Source: Domibacillus indicus (lineage in GTDB: Bacteria > Bacillota > Bacilli > Bacillales > Domibacillaceae). Taken from it: a stretch of 64,000 nucleotides of DNA. The notes under the pieces were generated by a model, which was not told where the DNA came from, searched no databases, and saw only the letters and a list, made by a program, of their open reading frames with translations. Each line of letters begins with the position of its first letter. The first letter of the stretch is position 1. Positions 34,445 through 44,188 of the stretch are shown here, piece by piece. Made by a program: the position numbers and the translations under genes. The DNA is taken from positions 1-64,000 of the forward strand of contig NZ_LAJB01000002.1 of NCBI RefSeq assembly GCF_000970685.1, read 5' to 3'.

Positions 34445-35214
34445 CCTTTGGCACCTCCCGTTACGGTTCCTGCATTTTCTTCAAACCATTGTAGCTCGCT
34501 CCGCATCTTTACAACGTCGCCGATAATAATCATGCTCGGGTTGGTAATGCCTTTCTTTTGGGCCACATCATGAATATCCAGAAGCGTGCCCGTTACCGTC
34601 TGCTGCTTATCCGTTGTTCCCCAGTGAATGAGAGCTGCAGGTGTTTCGGGAGATTTTCCGTATTTCATCAGTTTTTCCTGAATATACGGTAGATTTTTTA
34701 CGCCCATATAAACGGCAATTGTATCAATGCCTTTTGCCAGGGACGCCCATTTCAGTTCTTCATCGGCACCTTCTTTGCGGTGGCCGGTTACGATGGCAAA
34801 AGAAGCTCCGTGATCACGGTGTGTAACAGGAATGCCGGCATAAGCGGGTGCGGCGATACCGGACGTAATGCCCGGCACAACTTCAAACTCCACTCCGTTT
34901 TGGACCGCAAACGCCGCTTCCTCGCCGCCGCGTCCAAACACATAGGGATCGCCGCCTTTTAAGCGGACCACCTGCTTCCCCTGTCTGGCATGCTCTACAA
35001 GAAGTTCATTTATATTTTCCTGCTGGACAAAATGGCGGTCCGGCAGTTTCCCGCAAAAAAGAAGCTCGGCTCCTTCTTTCGCATGCTTGAGCAGTTCCAT
35101 GCTGATCAGGCGGTCATACAAAATAACATCCGCTTCCTGTATGGCTTTTAATCCTTTCACCGTAATTAAATCCGGATCTCCCGGACCTGCACCGACAAGC
35201 CAAATTTTGCCCAT
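34441..35214 (-). CDS. sumT: Uroporphyrinogen-III C-methyltransferase
   Basis: 257 residues from ATG 35214 with GGAGG 7 nt upstream. VGAGPGDPDLITVKGLKAIQ, VVRLKGGDPYVFGRGGEE and GITSGIAAPAYAGIPVTHR are the SAM-dependent methyltransferase motifs of the CobA/SUMT family (YlnD). First committed step of sirohaem synthesis. It is a single-function enzyme; the dehydrogenase and chelatase steps are in separate genes downstream. Confidence 0.92.
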   Translation of the reverse strand: MGKIWLVGAGPGDPDLITVKGLKAIQEADVILYDRLISMELLKHAKEGAELLFCGKLPDRHFVQQENINELLVEHARQGKQVVRLKGGDPYVFGRGGEEAAFAVQNGVEFEVVPGITSGIAAPAYAGIPVTHRDHGASFAIVTGHRKEGADEELKWASLAKGIDTIAVYMGVKNLPYIQEKLMKYGKSPETPAALIHWGTTDKQQTVTGTLLDIHDVAQKKGITNPSMIIIGDVVKMRSELQWFEENAGTVTGGAKG

Positions 35215-35245
35215 CGTGCCACCTCCGTTCATCGTGCTTTTCTTT

Positions 35246-35845
35246 TTATTGTAGCATGTTTTTTTCTTTTAAATAGCCGATAATTTGATCCACACACTCT
35301 TCAACGGAGTACTGATCTGTGTTTACAACAAGCTCGGGCTTTTCCGGTGCTTCATATGGAGATGAAATGCCCGTGAATTCAGGGATTTCTCCCGCTCTTG
35401 CTTTTTTATACAATCCTTTTGGATCGCGCGCTTCACATTTTTCAATCGGGCACTCTACGTATACTTCAATAAACTCATCCTCGTTAAGAAGAGCGCGGAC
35501 AGTATCCCGGTCTTCGCGGAATGGCGAAATAAAAGCAGTAAACACAAGCTGGCCGCCATCAACAAACAGCTTTGCTACTTCGCCGATGCGGCGGATGTTT
35601 TCTTTCCGTGCTTCATCGGAAAAGCCAAGGTCTTTATTCAGGCCATGACGGACATTGTCCCCGTCAAGTACATATGTGCTTACGCCAAGGTCAAACAAGC
35701 GGCGGGCCGCTGCATTTGCGACCGTTGACTTGCCTGAGCCGGACAGCCCGGTAAACCATAAAACCGCGCTGTGATGTCCGTTTTTCTCACGACGTTCTTC
35801 TTTTGTTAATGACTGTTCATGCCATACGATATTGTTGTTTGTCAT
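35246..35845 (-). CDS. cysC: Adenylylsulfate kinase
   Basis: 199 residues. Walker [12 protein letters not shown] near 32-42, then [16 protein letters not shown] and [10 protein letters not shown], all hallmarks of APS kinase. Phosphorylates APS to PAPS. Located 16 bp after sat. Standard length. Confidence 0.95.
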   Translation of the reverse strand: MTNNNIVWHEQSLTKEERREKNGHHSAVLWFTGLSGSGKSTVANAAARRLFDLGVSTYVLDGDNVRHGLNKDLGFSDEARKENIRRIGEVAKLFVDGGQLVFTAFISPFREDRDTVRALLNEDEFIEVYVECPIEKCEARDPKGLYKKARAGEIPEFTGISSPYEAPEKPELVVNTDQYSVEECVDQIIGYLKEKNMLQ

Positions 35846-35861
35846 GTTTATTCTCCTCCAA

Positions 35862-37001
35862 TTAGGCGTTCGTCGGCTGCTTCATGCCGCGGATTAGTAC
35901 TTCAACCACTTCTTTACGGCTGAATTCTGCTGGCGGGATTTCACCGGCACGGAGCATTTCACGCACTTTTGTGCCAGAAAGAATAACATGGTCTTCTTTT
36001 GAATGCGGGCATGTTTTTGATGATGCCATGTTGCCGCATTTTTTGCAGAAAAAGCTGTGTTCAAAGAATAGCAGGGTAATGCCGATTTCTTCCGCTGTGA
36101 AGTTAGAGAAGATTTCCTGCGCTTCATACGTGCCGTAGTAGTCGCCTACACCTGCATGGTCACGGCCGACAATGAAGTGCGTGCAGCCGTAGTTTTTGCG
36201 AACAAGCGCGTGGAAAATCGCTTCGCGCGGGCCTGCATAGCGCATCGCCGCCGGGAACACAGCAAGCTTTACTCGGTCAGCCGGATAGTAGTCACGGAGA
36301 AGCACCTGATAGCTTTCCATGCGGATATCAGCCGGAATATCATCTGATTTCGTTTCGCCTACCAGCGGATTTAAAAGAAGCGCGTCGACAATTTCAAGCG
36401 CTGATTTTTGAATGTACTCATGCGCACGGTGAACCGGGTTCCGTGTTTGGAAGCCGACAATTTTATTCCAGCCGTTTTCTTGGAAAATGCGGCGTGTTTC
36501 GGCCGGGTCAAAGTAAAATTCTGCGAACTGCTCGCGTTCAATGCGTTTCACAAGCGTAATCGGACCGCCAAGATAAACAGAACCGCGGTCATAAACTTTT
36601 TTCACGCCTGGATGTGCTTCTTCTGTTGTTTTATACACATTTTGCGCTTCGAGCTTTTGATCAGGCTCATAAATATCTTCAATTGATAAGACGCCGTAAA
36701 CAGTGCCGTTTTGTTTTAAAAGAACCGTATCGCCTTTTTCGTAACCTGATGCATCTTGTACCGGAAGAGTAATCGGGATGCTCCACACTGTGCCATCTGC
36801 CAGGCGCATATTTTTTACGACACTGTCATAGTCTTTTTGTGTTAAAAAGCCGGTAAGCGGGCTGAATGCGCCTGTAGCGATCAGTTCAAGGTCGCTGAGA
36901 GCAGTTGCATCAAGCTCCACTTCTTTTGAAATGCCGGACAGGTCAAGTTCCGGATTGTACTGGTTAATAAGTTGGCCTCCATGGGCAGCAATGTTCGTCA
37001 T
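35862..37001 (-). CDS. sat: Sulfate adenylyltransferase
   Basis: 379 residues; active-site motifs [12 protein letters not shown] near 195-206 and [12 protein letters not shown], as in Bacillus-type homomeric ATP sulfurylase. [16 protein letters not shown] zinc-like knuckle near 318-332 matches the family. It makes APS from sulfate and ATP. It is separated from cysH by 64 bp. Confidence 0.95.
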   Translation of the reverse strand: MTNIAAHGGQLINQYNPELDLSGISKEVELDATALSDLELIATGAFSPLTGFLTQKDYDSVVKNMRLADGTVWSIPITLPVQDASGYEKGDTVLLKQNGTVYGVLSIEDIYEPDQKLEAQNVYKTTEEAHPGVKKVYDRGSVYLGGPITLVKRIEREQFAEFYFDPAETRRIFQENGWNKIVGFQTRNPVHRAHEYIQKSALEIVDALLLNPLVGETKSDDIPADIRMESYQVLLRDYYPADRVKLAVFPAAMRYAGPREAIFHALVRKNYGCTHFIVGRDHAGVGDYYGTYEAQEIFSNFTAEEIGITLLFFEHSFFCKKCGNMASSKTCPHSKEDHVILSGTKVREMLRAGEIPPAEFSRKEVVEVLIRGMKQPTNA

Positions 37002-37065
37002 GTAAAATTACCTCCGATTATATTTAAATCACATTATAAATAATGCTTGCTTCTTTAAAATAAAA

Positions 37066-37785
37066 TTAAGGGTTGGTTGTATGCAGGCCGCACTCTGTTT
37101 TGCCGGAACCGCTCCAGCGGCCGGAACGCAGGTCCTCCATTGTAAATGCAGGCTTTGTGCACGGTTCGCAGCCGATGCTTGGATATCCCTGGTCATGCAG
37201 CACGTTATAATCAAGCTCGTGCTTCGATACATAACGCCATACATCTTTCCAGGTCCAGTGGATCAGCGGGCACACTTTAATTTTGTGGAACCGGTTATCC
37301 AGGTTTAGATAATTTGTGTTCGCTCTTGATTCGGACTGCTCGCGGCGCAGACCTGAAATCCAGGCTGTCGACGGCGAGAGAGCTTTCTCAAGCGGTACAA
37401 TTTTTCGGATCTCGCAGCATTTATTCGGATTGGTCGCAAACAGGTCCGGTCCAAATTTTCCGGCCTGTTCTTCTATCGTCATTTCCGGCTGCTGCAGCCG
37501 GATGTTCAGCTGCGGATAACGCGCTTTTACTTTATCAATCGTTTCATATGTTTCTTTAAAATGATAATGCGTATCAAGAAAAACGATTTCCGCATCCGGC
37601 TTCACTTTTGCGATTAAGTCAATTAAGACAATCCCCTCGATTCCGAAACTGCAGGCATACACTAATTTCTCTCCATACGTGTCATATGCCCATTGCAATG
37701 TTTCAAGTGCACCTTTTGTTTCTGAATCCGCTGGAAAATCAGGAATTTGATCCTGAAGCTCGTTCCATGATTCAAATGTAACCAT
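37066..37785 (-). CDS. cysH: APS/PAPS reductase
   Basis: 239 residues. It has NKCCEIRK near 121-128 and [10 protein letters not shown] near 206-215, the two cysteine pairs that bind the 4Fe-4S cluster of APS-reducing enzymes, plus the C-terminal ECGLH carrying the catalytic Cys. It reduces (P)APS to sulfite. First gene of the operon cysH-sat-cysC-sumT-sirB-sirC-TSUP. No SAM riboswitch (S-box) is visible in its short leader, unlike in B. subtilis. Confidence 0.93.
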   Translation of the reverse strand: MVTFESWNELQDQIPDFPADSETKGALETLQWAYDTYGEKLVYACSFGIEGIVLIDLIAKVKPDAEIVFLDTHYHFKETYETIDKVKARYPQLNIRLQQPEMTIEEQAGKFGPDLFATNPNKCCEIRKIVPLEKALSPSTAWISGLRREQSESRANTNYLNLDNRFHKIKVCPLIHWTWKDVWRYVSKHELDYNVLHDQGYPSIGCEPCTKPAFTMEDLRSGRWSGSGKTECGLHTTNP

Positions 37786-37826
37786 TAATGCCCACCTCTC
37801 TTGTCGGTATTCTAATGAATGAATTT

Positions 37827-37854
37827 AGTTTACCAGAAAATAACGCAAAGTCAA
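37827..37854 (-). promoter_or_regulatory. cysH operon promoter
   Basis: On the minus strand TTGACT (37849-37854), 16-bp spacer, TAAACT (37827-37832), leaving a leader of ~35 nt before the cysH start. A GGAATT element sits near 37870, just upstream of the -35, and could be part of a sulfur-regulator site; that is speculative. Confidence 0.6.
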
Positions 37855-37936
37855 TCCTATTCGCTTACTCGGAATTAAAAAAAGATTTGGTGTCGCTTTC
37901 AGCGGGCTGTCTGTTCTTTTTTTAGCGCGAGAGTGA

Positions 37937-37942
37937 TATAAT
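37937..37942 (+). promoter_or_regulatory. -10 box of the ykpA-like gene
   Basis: A perfect TATAAT 36 bp before the start codon. The -35 (TTCTTT, 17 bp upstream) is weak. Confidence 0.55.
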
Positions 37943-37978
37943 CAGATGCGATGAATTCATATTGGGAGGAAACCACAT

Positions 37979-39601
37979 TTGATTACAGTACAAGATGTCA
38001 GCCTGCGCTTTGGCGACAAGAAATTGTTTGAAGATATTAACCTGAAATTCACACCGGGAAACTGCTACGGATTGATCGGTGCAAACGGAGCAGGAAAATC
38101 AACGTTTGTTAAAATTCTTGCAGGTGACCTGGAGCCGCAGACAGGCCATGTGTCGATGCCAAAAGACGCCCGCCTTGCCGTTTTAAAGCAGAATCACTTT
38201 GAATATGAAGAGTACAGCGTAATGGAAACTGTCATTATGGGCTATGCCCGCCTGTATGAAGTGATGAAAGAAAAAGATGCCATTTATATGAAAGCCGACT
38301 TCACCGATGAAGATGGAATGCGTGCTGCCGAGCTTGAAGGCGAATTTGCCGAAATGAATGGCTGGGAAGCAGAATCGGAAGCAGCCATTTTGCTGTCAGG
38401 CCTTGGTATTTCAGAAGCTTTTCATAATAAGCAGATGTCAGACCTGGATGGATCGGAAAAAGTAAAAGTGCTTTTAGCACAGGCTTTGTTTGGGAAGCCG
38501 GATGTTTTGCTTCTTGATGAGCCGACCAACCACCTGGATATCGAAGCGATCCGCTGGCTGGAAGAGTTTTTAATTAACTTTGAAAATACCGTTATTGTTG
38601 TTTCCCATGACCGCCACTTTTTAAATAAAGTATGCACACATACAGCGGATCTTGACTTTGGGAAAATTCAGATCTATGCCGGAAACTATGATTTCTGGTA
38701 TGAATCAAGCCAGCTTGCCCAGAAGCTTCAGGCGGATGCCAACAAGAAAAAAGAAGAAAAAATCAAAGAGCTTCAGGCCTTTATTGCCCGCTTCAGTGCG
38801 AATGCTTCAAAATCAAAGCAGGCGACGTCCCGTAAAAAATCACTTGATAAAATTACACTCGACGACATCAAGCCATCTTCCCGCCGTTACCCATATGTCC
38901 AGTTTACGCCGGAACGGGAAATTGGGAACGATGTTCTTCGAGTTGACGGCCTGTCTAAAACCATTGATGGCGTAAAAGTGCTTGATAATGTCAGCTTTAT
39001 TATGAATAAAGATGATAAAATTGCTCTTGTTGGCACAAATGAAGCGGCAAAAACAGCGCTGTTTAAAATTTTGGCCGGTGAAATGGAGCCGGATGAGGGT
39101 TCTTACAAATGGGGTGTGACAACCTCCCAGGCGTATTTCCCGAAAGATAACTCGGAGTATTTTGACGGCTCTGACCAGACCCTTGTTGAGTGGCTGCGCC
39201 AGTTTTCACCGGCAGATGAAAGCGAAAGCTTCCTGCGCGGCTTCCTTGGACGGATGCTGTTTTCCGGTGAAGAAGCATTGAAAAAAGCAAGCGTGCTCTC
39301 AGGAGGAGAAAAAGTCCGCTGCATGCTGTCAAAAATGATGCTTTCAGGCTCCAATGTTCTTCTGCTCGATGAGCCTACCAACCATTTGGATTTGGAATCG
39401 ATCACCGCGCTGAACAACGGATTGATCAATTTTAAAGGCTCGATGATTTTTGCTTCGCATGACCACCAGTTTGTTCAGTCAACAGCAAACCGGATCATCG
39501 ACCTTACGCCAAACGGCATCGTCGATAAAGCGGTCACGTATGATGAGTATCTGGATGATGCTGAGCTTCAGAAAAAAGTAAAAGCGATGTACGCATCGTA
39601 A
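37979..39601 (+). CDS. ykpA: ABC-F family ATPase
   Basis: 540 residues from TTG 37979, after GGGAGG. Two ABC modules: Walker A GANGAGKST near 37, signature LDGSEKVKVLLAQALF, Walker B VLLLDEPTNHLDIEA; then a linker (~240-300) and a second module with LSGGEKVRCMLSKMM and VLLLDEPTNHLDLES. The second P-loop is degenerate (GTNEAAKTALFK), as in YkpA-type ABC-F proteins. No membrane domain; ABC-F proteins act on ribosomes. Length matches B. subtilis YkpA. Confidence 0.85.
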   Translation: MITVQDVSLRFGDKKLFEDINLKFTPGNCYGLIGANGAGKSTFVKILAGDLEPQTGHVSMPKDARLAVLKQNHFEYEEYSVMETVIMGYARLYEVMKEKDAIYMKADFTDEDGMRAAELEGEFAEMNGWEAESEAAILLSGLGISEAFHNKQMSDLDGSEKVKVLLAQALFGKPDVLLLDEPTNHLDIEAIRWLEEFLINFENTVIVVSHDRHFLNKVCTHTADLDFGKIQIYAGNYDFWYESSQLAQKLQADANKKKEEKIKELQAFIARFSANASKSKQATSRKKSLDKITLDDIKPSSRRYPYVQFTPEREIGNDVLRVDGLSKTIDGVKVLDNVSFIMNKDDKIALVGTNEAAKTALFKILAGEMEPDEGSYKWGVTTSQAYFPKDNSEYFDGSDQTLVEWLRQFSPADESESFLRGFLGRMLFSGEEALKKASVLSGGEKVRCMLSKMMLSGSNVLLLDEPTNHLDLESITALNNGLINFKGSMIFASHDHQFVQSTANRIIDLTPNGIVDKAVTYDEYLDDAELQKKVKAMYAS

Positions 39602-39610
39602 AGCATTAAA

Positions 39611-39635
39611 AAAGCACCCGATCCGGGTGCTTTTT
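39611..39635 (+). terminator. Bidirectional terminator
   Basis: AAAGCACCCGATCCGGGTGCTTTTT: a GC-rich 9-bp stem with T-runs on both strands, between convergent ykpA and uspA-type genes. Confidence 0.9.
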
Positions 39636-39638
39636 CTT

Positions 39639-40058
39639 TTATTTTACAATCATGACCGGACAGTTCGCCCGCTTCATCACTTTATGGCTGACACTGCCCA
39701 GGACCAGCTGCTGCAGTTTATTCAGCCCCCGGCTTCCGAGAATCACCAGATCCGCCTGTTGTTCATTCGCGAATTTGATAATGACCGGACCTGGATTTCC
39801 ATCTTTTACTGCCACAGTGTACGGGATTTCTTTCTCGCTAAACAGCGCTTCATGGCGGCTTAGTTTTTCTCTTCGCTCCATTTGCACTGCAGCCAGCCGG
39901 TCTTTTTGAAGGCCTTCCCCTCTTTGCTCATCCGGCCTGGGGATAAACAAAAGGGTTACCCGGCAGCCCCTCGAAAGGGCGGCAAGCGTTGCGGCGTGCC
40001 AGGCTGCGCGGAAAGAATGGTCAGAGCCGTCCGCTGCCAGAACAATGTGTTTATACAT
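39639..40058 (-). CDS. Universal stress protein (UspA family)
   Basis: 139 residues from ATG 40058, behind AAGGGGA; a longer frame exists upstream but lacks a ribosome site. MYKHIVLAADGSDHSFRAAW at the N-terminus and GSRGLNKLQQLVLGSVSHKV near the C-terminus form the G-x2-G-x9-G-S ATP-binding motif. Cytosolic, probably dimeric. It lies 16 bp after the CoA-disulfide-reductase-like gene. Confidence 0.9.
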   Translation of the reverse strand: MYKHIVLAADGSDHSFRAAWHAATLAALSRGCRVTLLFIPRPDEQRGEGLQKDRLAAVQMERREKLSRHEALFSEKEIPYTVAVKDGNPGPVIIKFANEQQADLVILGSRGLNKLQQLVLGSVSHKVMKRANCPVMIVK

Positions 40059-40074
40059 AAGCGGTTCCCCTTGT

Positions 40075-41397
40075 TTATGTAGCTCGGCGTGCCGCTTGCT
40101 GAACCGGATCCCAGACACCATTGACCGGGGGACAATAACTTAAATCCAAATCCTCCAGTTCTTCTACTGTCATTTGATTAAACAAAGCAGCTGCGAGCAC
40201 ATCAATTCGTTTTTCAGCTCCATGCTGTCCAATTGCCTGGCCGCCAAGCAGCCGGCGGCTTTTTGGATCATAGAGAATTTTTACACGCAAAGGCACAGCA
40301 CCCGGATAATAGCCGGCCCTGTCTTTCGTCTCGATCGTAGATGTTCGAAAGAAACGGCCTTCCTGCTGCGCTTCTTTTTCGGTTAATCCTGTCGAAGCGG
40401 CAATCAGATTAAAGAATTTGAAGACGGATGTGCCTGTGATGCCTTTAAAAGAACGGCGGGCTCCCGCCATGTTTAACCCGGCAATCCGTCCCTGTTTATT
40501 GGCTGTTGTGCCAAGCGGAATATAATCGGGCTTTTGTTTGACAAGATGAAAATGGGAAGCGCAGTCTCCGGCAGCGTAAATGCCGGGAACCGAGGTTTCA
40601 AGCCGGTCATTCACCGTAATGGCGCCGTTTGGCAGCATATGGATGCCTGTTTTCTTTAAAAAGGCGGTATTCGGTCGGACGCCGACAGAAGCCATTATAA
40701 GATCAGCCCTGTACTGGTTTCGGTCTGTCACCACACGCCCCTTTTCGATGGACTCCACAGTTTCATTTAATGTCAAAATAATACCGTGCTGTTCTGCTTC
40801 CTGATGAAGAAGCTCCGCCATATCCGGATCAAGCATCGAAGCGATATGGCTGCCGCGCTGGATTACCCGAATTCGTTTGCCAAGCCTGTGAATGTTTTCC
40901 GCTGCCTCGAGTCCGATATACCCTGCTCCAATAATCACAACATCGTTTACCTGCTCATGATCCAGATCCTCCAAAAGACGCTTCGTGTCAGGAATGGTCT
41001 TCATTACATGAATCGTCTGCTGAGAAGCACCCTTCCAGCCCGGCACGACAGGACTCGCTCCTGTTGCGATCAGCAGGCGGTCGTAGGGCTGCGTAAACTC
41101 TTCTCCCGACTGGTGGTTTTTCCCAGAAACAGTGCGCTCTGAGGGGCTGATGGAAGTCACTTCATGGAGAATACGTGCATCTATTCCATACTTTGACCGG
41201 AATGTCTCCACGCTTCTGGCAATTAAATCATCTGTTGAATCAATCAGGCGGCCTGCCACGTAAGGCAGGCCGCATTGGCCGTATGAATAAACAGAGCCTT
41301 TTTCAAAAACGGTAATATCCGCGCCCGGGTCATTGCGGACAATTTGCATGGCCGCACTCATGCCGGCTGCGTCACCGCCGATGATGACGTATTTCAT
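40075..41397 (-). CDS. FAD-dependent CoA-disulfide reductase-like enzyme
   Basis: 440 residues. FAD site IGGDAAGMSAAMQIV at the N-terminus, single redox Cys in SYGQCGLPYVAG near residue 43, NAD site VVIIGAGYIGLEAAENI near 155, and YAAGDCASHF near 275. This is the CoADR/NADH oxidase group of pyridine nucleotide-disulfide oxidoreductases; no C-terminal rhodanese domain is attached. Likely keeps CoA thiols reduced. The ATG overlaps the stop of the acetyltransferase gene. Confidence 0.85.
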   Translation of the reverse strand: MKYVIIGGDAAGMSAAMQIVRNDPGADITVFEKGSVYSYGQCGLPYVAGRLIDSTDDLIARSVETFRSKYGIDARILHEVTSISPSERTVSGKNHQSGEEFTQPYDRLLIATGASPVVPGWKGASQQTIHVMKTIPDTKRLLEDLDHEQVNDVVIIGAGYIGLEAAENIHRLGKRIRVIQRGSHIASMLDPDMAELLHQEAEQHGIILTLNETVESIEKGRVVTDRNQYRADLIMASVGVRPNTAFLKKTGIHMLPNGAITVNDRLETSVPGIYAAGDCASHFHLVKQKPDYIPLGTTANKQGRIAGLNMAGARRSFKGITGTSVFKFFNLIAASTGLTEKEAQQEGRFFRTSTIETKDRAGYYPGAVPLRVKILYDPKSRRLLGGQAIGQHGAEKRIDVLAAALFNQMTVEELEDLDLSYCPPVNGVWDPVQQAARRAT

Positions 41398-41675
41398 TTT
41401 GCCAGCGCATTTACATCATCATATTTTCCGCCTCTTGAAAATTTGGCCACAACATAGGAACAGGACGGAATGATTTTCAGGTTTTCCTCTCTTGCGTAAT
41501 CTGCAAGCGCATCAAGCAGCTGTTCCGCTACACCGCCGCCGCGAAGTTCGTTTGCCACATACGTATGGTTGGCATTGATCGTTTTATCACCTGCAGGCAC
41601 ATACGTAATTTCCGCCACGCGCCGGCCGTCTTTCTCCATATAAAAGATTCCTTCTGCCTGTTTAATTGGTTCCAT
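41394..41675 (-). CDS. Small GNAT-type N-acetyltransferase (NATD1/YjdJ-like)
   Basis: 93 residues from ATG 41675, behind AAAGGGG. The pattern ITYVPAGDKTINANHTYVANELRGGGVAEQLLDAL with a later CSYVVAKF matches the tiny GCN5-related NATD1 family that binds acetyl-CoA through RGGGVA. Substrate unknown. First gene of a three-gene minus-strand unit. Confidence 0.85.
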   Translation of the reverse strand: MEPIKQAEGIFYMEKDGRRVAEITYVPAGDKTINANHTYVANELRGGGVAEQLLDALADYAREENLKIIPSCSYVVAKFSRGGKYDDVNALAK

Positions 41676-41826
41676 TGACAAAAACCCCTTTCTTTGTTCT
41701 TCTTTAACAGTATACCCTTTACTAGTGGACTCATTAACCTCTTTTGAGATTCGGCGCAAGAAAAGCTGCATCTGAATATGCTACAATATGAGGAAACGAG
41801 TGATTGAACGAAAGGAGTTGTCGGCT

Positions 41827-42480
41827 GTGAAGAAGCCTTCGACAACACATATATTTTCCAGAGGTGAGGAAATTGCGAATTCCATCACTCACGGAATTGG
41901 CGCCCTGCTCAGTATCGCCGGGCTTGTTTTGCTAATTGTTTTTTCTGCTCTTTACGGAAACGGCTGGCACCTGGCAGGGTTTATGGTCTTTGGGATTACA
42001 ATGGTGCTGCTTTATATGTCTTCCACGCTTGTGCACAGTTTTCCGCATGGGAAAGTCAAGGATTTATTTGAGATTTTTGACCATGCCTCGATTTATTTGT
42101 TTATTGCCGGCACCTACACTCCCTTTCTGTTTGTTGCCGTACAGGGAGCGCTCGGCTGGACGCTGTTTGGGCTGATATGGGGAATGGCCATTGCTGGAAC
42201 CGTCTTTAAGTGTTTTTTTGTGAAACGGTTTGTTGGCTTATCGACCCTTTTGTATGTCGTTATGGGCTGGCTGATTGTATTTGCCTGGGGGCCTTTGACA
42301 GCGGCTCTGTCCCCTCTGACGCTGTCTTTTCTCGTAACGGGGGGCGTGTTGTATACGGCAGGAGCGGTTTTCTATGTCTGGCGGGGATTTCCGTATCATC
42401 ATATGATCTGGCATTTGTTTGTTCTGGCGGGAAGTGTGTTTCACTTTTTTGCGGTGCTCGGGCTTCTCCCGGATGCATAA
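41827..42480 (+). CDS. Haemolysin III / TrhA (PAQR-type) membrane protein
   Basis: 217 residues from GTG 41827, with AAGGAG ~9 nt upstream; an ATG at 41788 is in frame but lacks a site. Seven hydrophobic segments and the conserved NSITHGIGALLS, SSTLVHSFPHG, FDHASIYLFIAGTYTPF and HHMIWHLFVLAGSVFHF, whose Ser, His and Asp form the PAQR metal site. Role may be membrane lipid/fluidity homeostasis. Monocistronic with its own terminator. Confidence 0.9.
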   Translation: MKKPSTTHIFSRGEEIANSITHGIGALLSIAGLVLLIVFSALYGNGWHLAGFMVFGITMVLLYMSSTLVHSFPHGKVKDLFEIFDHASIYLFIAGTYTPFLFVAVQGALGWTLFGLIWGMAIAGTVFKCFFVKRFVGLSTLLYVVMGWLIVFAWGPLTAALSPLTLSFLVTGGVLYTAGAVFYVWRGFPYHHMIWHLFVLAGSVFHFFAVLGLLPDA

Positions 42481-42513
42481 AAGGCTGTCTCTATTTTCTG
42501 AGACAGCCTTTTT
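42481..42513 (+). terminator. Terminator between convergent genes
   Basis: AAGGCTGTCTC pairs with GAGACAGCCTT, then TTT. On the minus strand the hairpin is followed by TTTTATG, so it could also serve the citrate operon. Confidence 0.85.
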
Positions 42514-42542
42514 GGCGGAAAAAGCAAAGGCAGCGAATGAGA

Positions 42543-43493
42543 TTATTTCTGGTTCATGATATACCGGTACTTTTTCGTATCTGCTTCAAGCAGTGCGGCA
42601 GTGTCCTCACTGTTGCGGTAAAAAGAAGTCCAGTGATTTTTTTTCAGCTCTTCCCTCCAGTAAGGAGACGACTGAACCTCCGCTAATAAAGAAGACCACT
42701 GCTCCTTTTCCTGCCCGCTCATATTGCCCGGGCCCATGACGCCGCGCCAGTGAGGAAAAACAACATCTATCCCCTGCTCTTTCCAGGTTGGCACGCCGGG
42801 AAGATGGCTGAGCCGCTCCGGCGACGAAATGGCAATAATCCGCACCTTTTCCTTCGCCGCAAATGCTTCCGACTGGGAGGAAGAAAGAGAGGCGGCCGCA
42901 ATTTCGCCTGACTGAAGAGCAGCCAACAGCTCATCGCCATTTGAATAGCGGTAAAAACGCAGGGATGCAGCAGACAATCCTTCCGCCCGGGCTGCTTCGA
43001 TAAAAGCAATTTGATCATCATTTCCAAATTGGGGCTCTATTCCAATCGGATAACGCTCCGGCTGTTTTTTCAACTGCTTCATAAGATCCTTGATCGACTG
43101 AGCGGATGATCCTTCCCTAACAATCACAGCCTGCCATTCACTCGCCATCACAGCAAGCGGCGTAAAATCCTGATAGCTGCGCGGGCTGTGGCCAAGAAGA
43201 TTATTGGTTAAAAGAAGGCTTGAGATCATCGCAGCGGTACCGGGGCCTGACTCCTGCAGACGTGCCCATCCGTCGTCTCCCCCATCTCCTTCTTCATAGA
43301 GAATCTGTATATTCCGATCCGCCAGCTTTTCTTTTTCCATCACCGTTTTAATGGATTTAGCAAGGGCATCCCATCCGCCGTCCGGGGAACCCGGTACGAT
43401 AAAGGTCAGCTTTTGCTCTGTAAGCTCCGGTTCCGGCTGTATACAGCCGGAAAGCGTGAGGAGTATAAGCAGTACAGGTGTGTATTTTTTCAT
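42543..43493 (-). CDS. TctC-family substrate-binding lipoprotein (YflP-like)
   Basis: 316 residues. Lipoprotein signal MKKYTPVLLILLTLSGC with lipobox at Cys17. The body matches the Bug/TctC solute-binding fold (KLTFIVPGSPDGGWDALAKS, then PQFGNDDQIAFIEAARAEGL). In B. subtilis yflP sits with citS-citT and citM; no TctAB permease is present here, so it may act as an extracellular citrate sensor partner. Its ATG overlaps the stop of the response-regulator gene. Confidence 0.85.
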   Translation of the reverse strand: MKKYTPVLLILLTLSGCIQPEPELTEQKLTFIVPGSPDGGWDALAKSIKTVMEKEKLADRNIQILYEEGDGGDDGWARLQESGPGTAAMISSLLLTNNLLGHSPRSYQDFTPLAVMASEWQAVIVREGSSAQSIKDLMKQLKKQPERYPIGIEPQFGNDDQIAFIEAARAEGLSAASLRFYRYSNGDELLAALQSGEIAAASLSSSQSEAFAAKEKVRIIAISSPERLSHLPGVPTWKEQGIDVVFPHWRGVMGPGNMSGQEKEQWSSLLAEVQSSPYWREELKKNHWTSFYRNSEDTAALLEADTKKYRYIMNQK

Positions 43494-44173
43494 TTTGCCA
43501 CGTTGAAGTATCGGCGTTCCGGCCGGCCGACGATCCCGTACTCATGTTCAACGCGGCACTCGCCGACCGTTACTAAATATTCCAGGTACCGGCGGGCTGT
43601 GGTACGGGAAGCCCCGATTTTTGCACCCATCTCTTCAATGGAAATGCCGTCTTTTAGCTCCTGGAGAACGCTGGATACCCGGTTTAGCGTGACACTGTCG
43701 ATGCCGGTCGGAAGCTGGGCCGCCTGCACAGGAGCCTGCTGCGTGGTTCCGGCAAAATAAGCATCCACTACATCCTGTGTAACATGGTCTGTTGTGGCTA
43801 AAAGATGTTTTTTCTTTTGGTACCGTTCCATTACGGCCGTGAATTTTTCTAGTGATACCGGCTTAACCAGGTAATGAAAAACACCGTAGCGAAGCGCCTC
43901 CTGCAGCATATGCTTTTCTGAAGCAGCGGTTACCATGATAATATCTGTTTTCGGGAACCGTTCCTTTATGACCGGCAGAAGCTCCGTGCCCAGCATATCC
44001 GGCATGTAAATATCAAGCAAAAGCAAATCCGCTTCTTTTTCCTCGAGCAATGCCAGTGTCTCCGCTGCGTTCAGTGCTTTGCCGGTAACCGTAAAGCCGT
44101 TTAACTGCTGAAGAAATTGCTCCTGTATATTGGCAATGCGAAAATCGTCTTCTGCAATTGCAACACGAATCAT
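43490..44173 (-). CDS. citT: CitT/DctR-type response regulator
   Basis: 227 residues. Receiver domain with EDD near 8-10, phospho-acceptor in LLLLDIYMPDMLG (Asp ~54), VTAAS and LVKPVS (Lys ~103). A C-terminal HTH (IEEMGAKIGASRTTARRYLEYL) is of the CitB/DctR type. Paired with the sensor kinase 15 bp upstream. Likely activates citM in response to citrate; name by context. Confidence 0.85.
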   Translation of the reverse strand: MIRVAIAEDDFRIANIQEQFLQQLNGFTVTGKALNAAETLALLEEKEADLLLLDIYMPDMLGTELLPVIKERFPKTDIIMVTAASEKHMLQEALRYGVFHYLVKPVSLEKFTAVMERYQKKKHLLATTDHVTQDVVDAYFAGTTQQAPVQAAQLPTGIDSVTLNRVSSVLQELKDGISIEEMGAKIGASRTTARRYLEYLVTVGECRVEHEYGIVGRPERRYFNVAK

Positions 44174-44188
44174 AGTTATCCATCCTTT

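Noticed and set aside
37786-37900. SAM riboswitch (S-box) before cysH
   Set aside because: The leader from the predicted promoter is only ~35 nt, and no S-box core was seen.
42210-42686. 158-residue plus-strand ORF over the haemolysin III gene end
   Set aside because: Out of frame with the conserved PAQR motifs and crosses a strong terminator.
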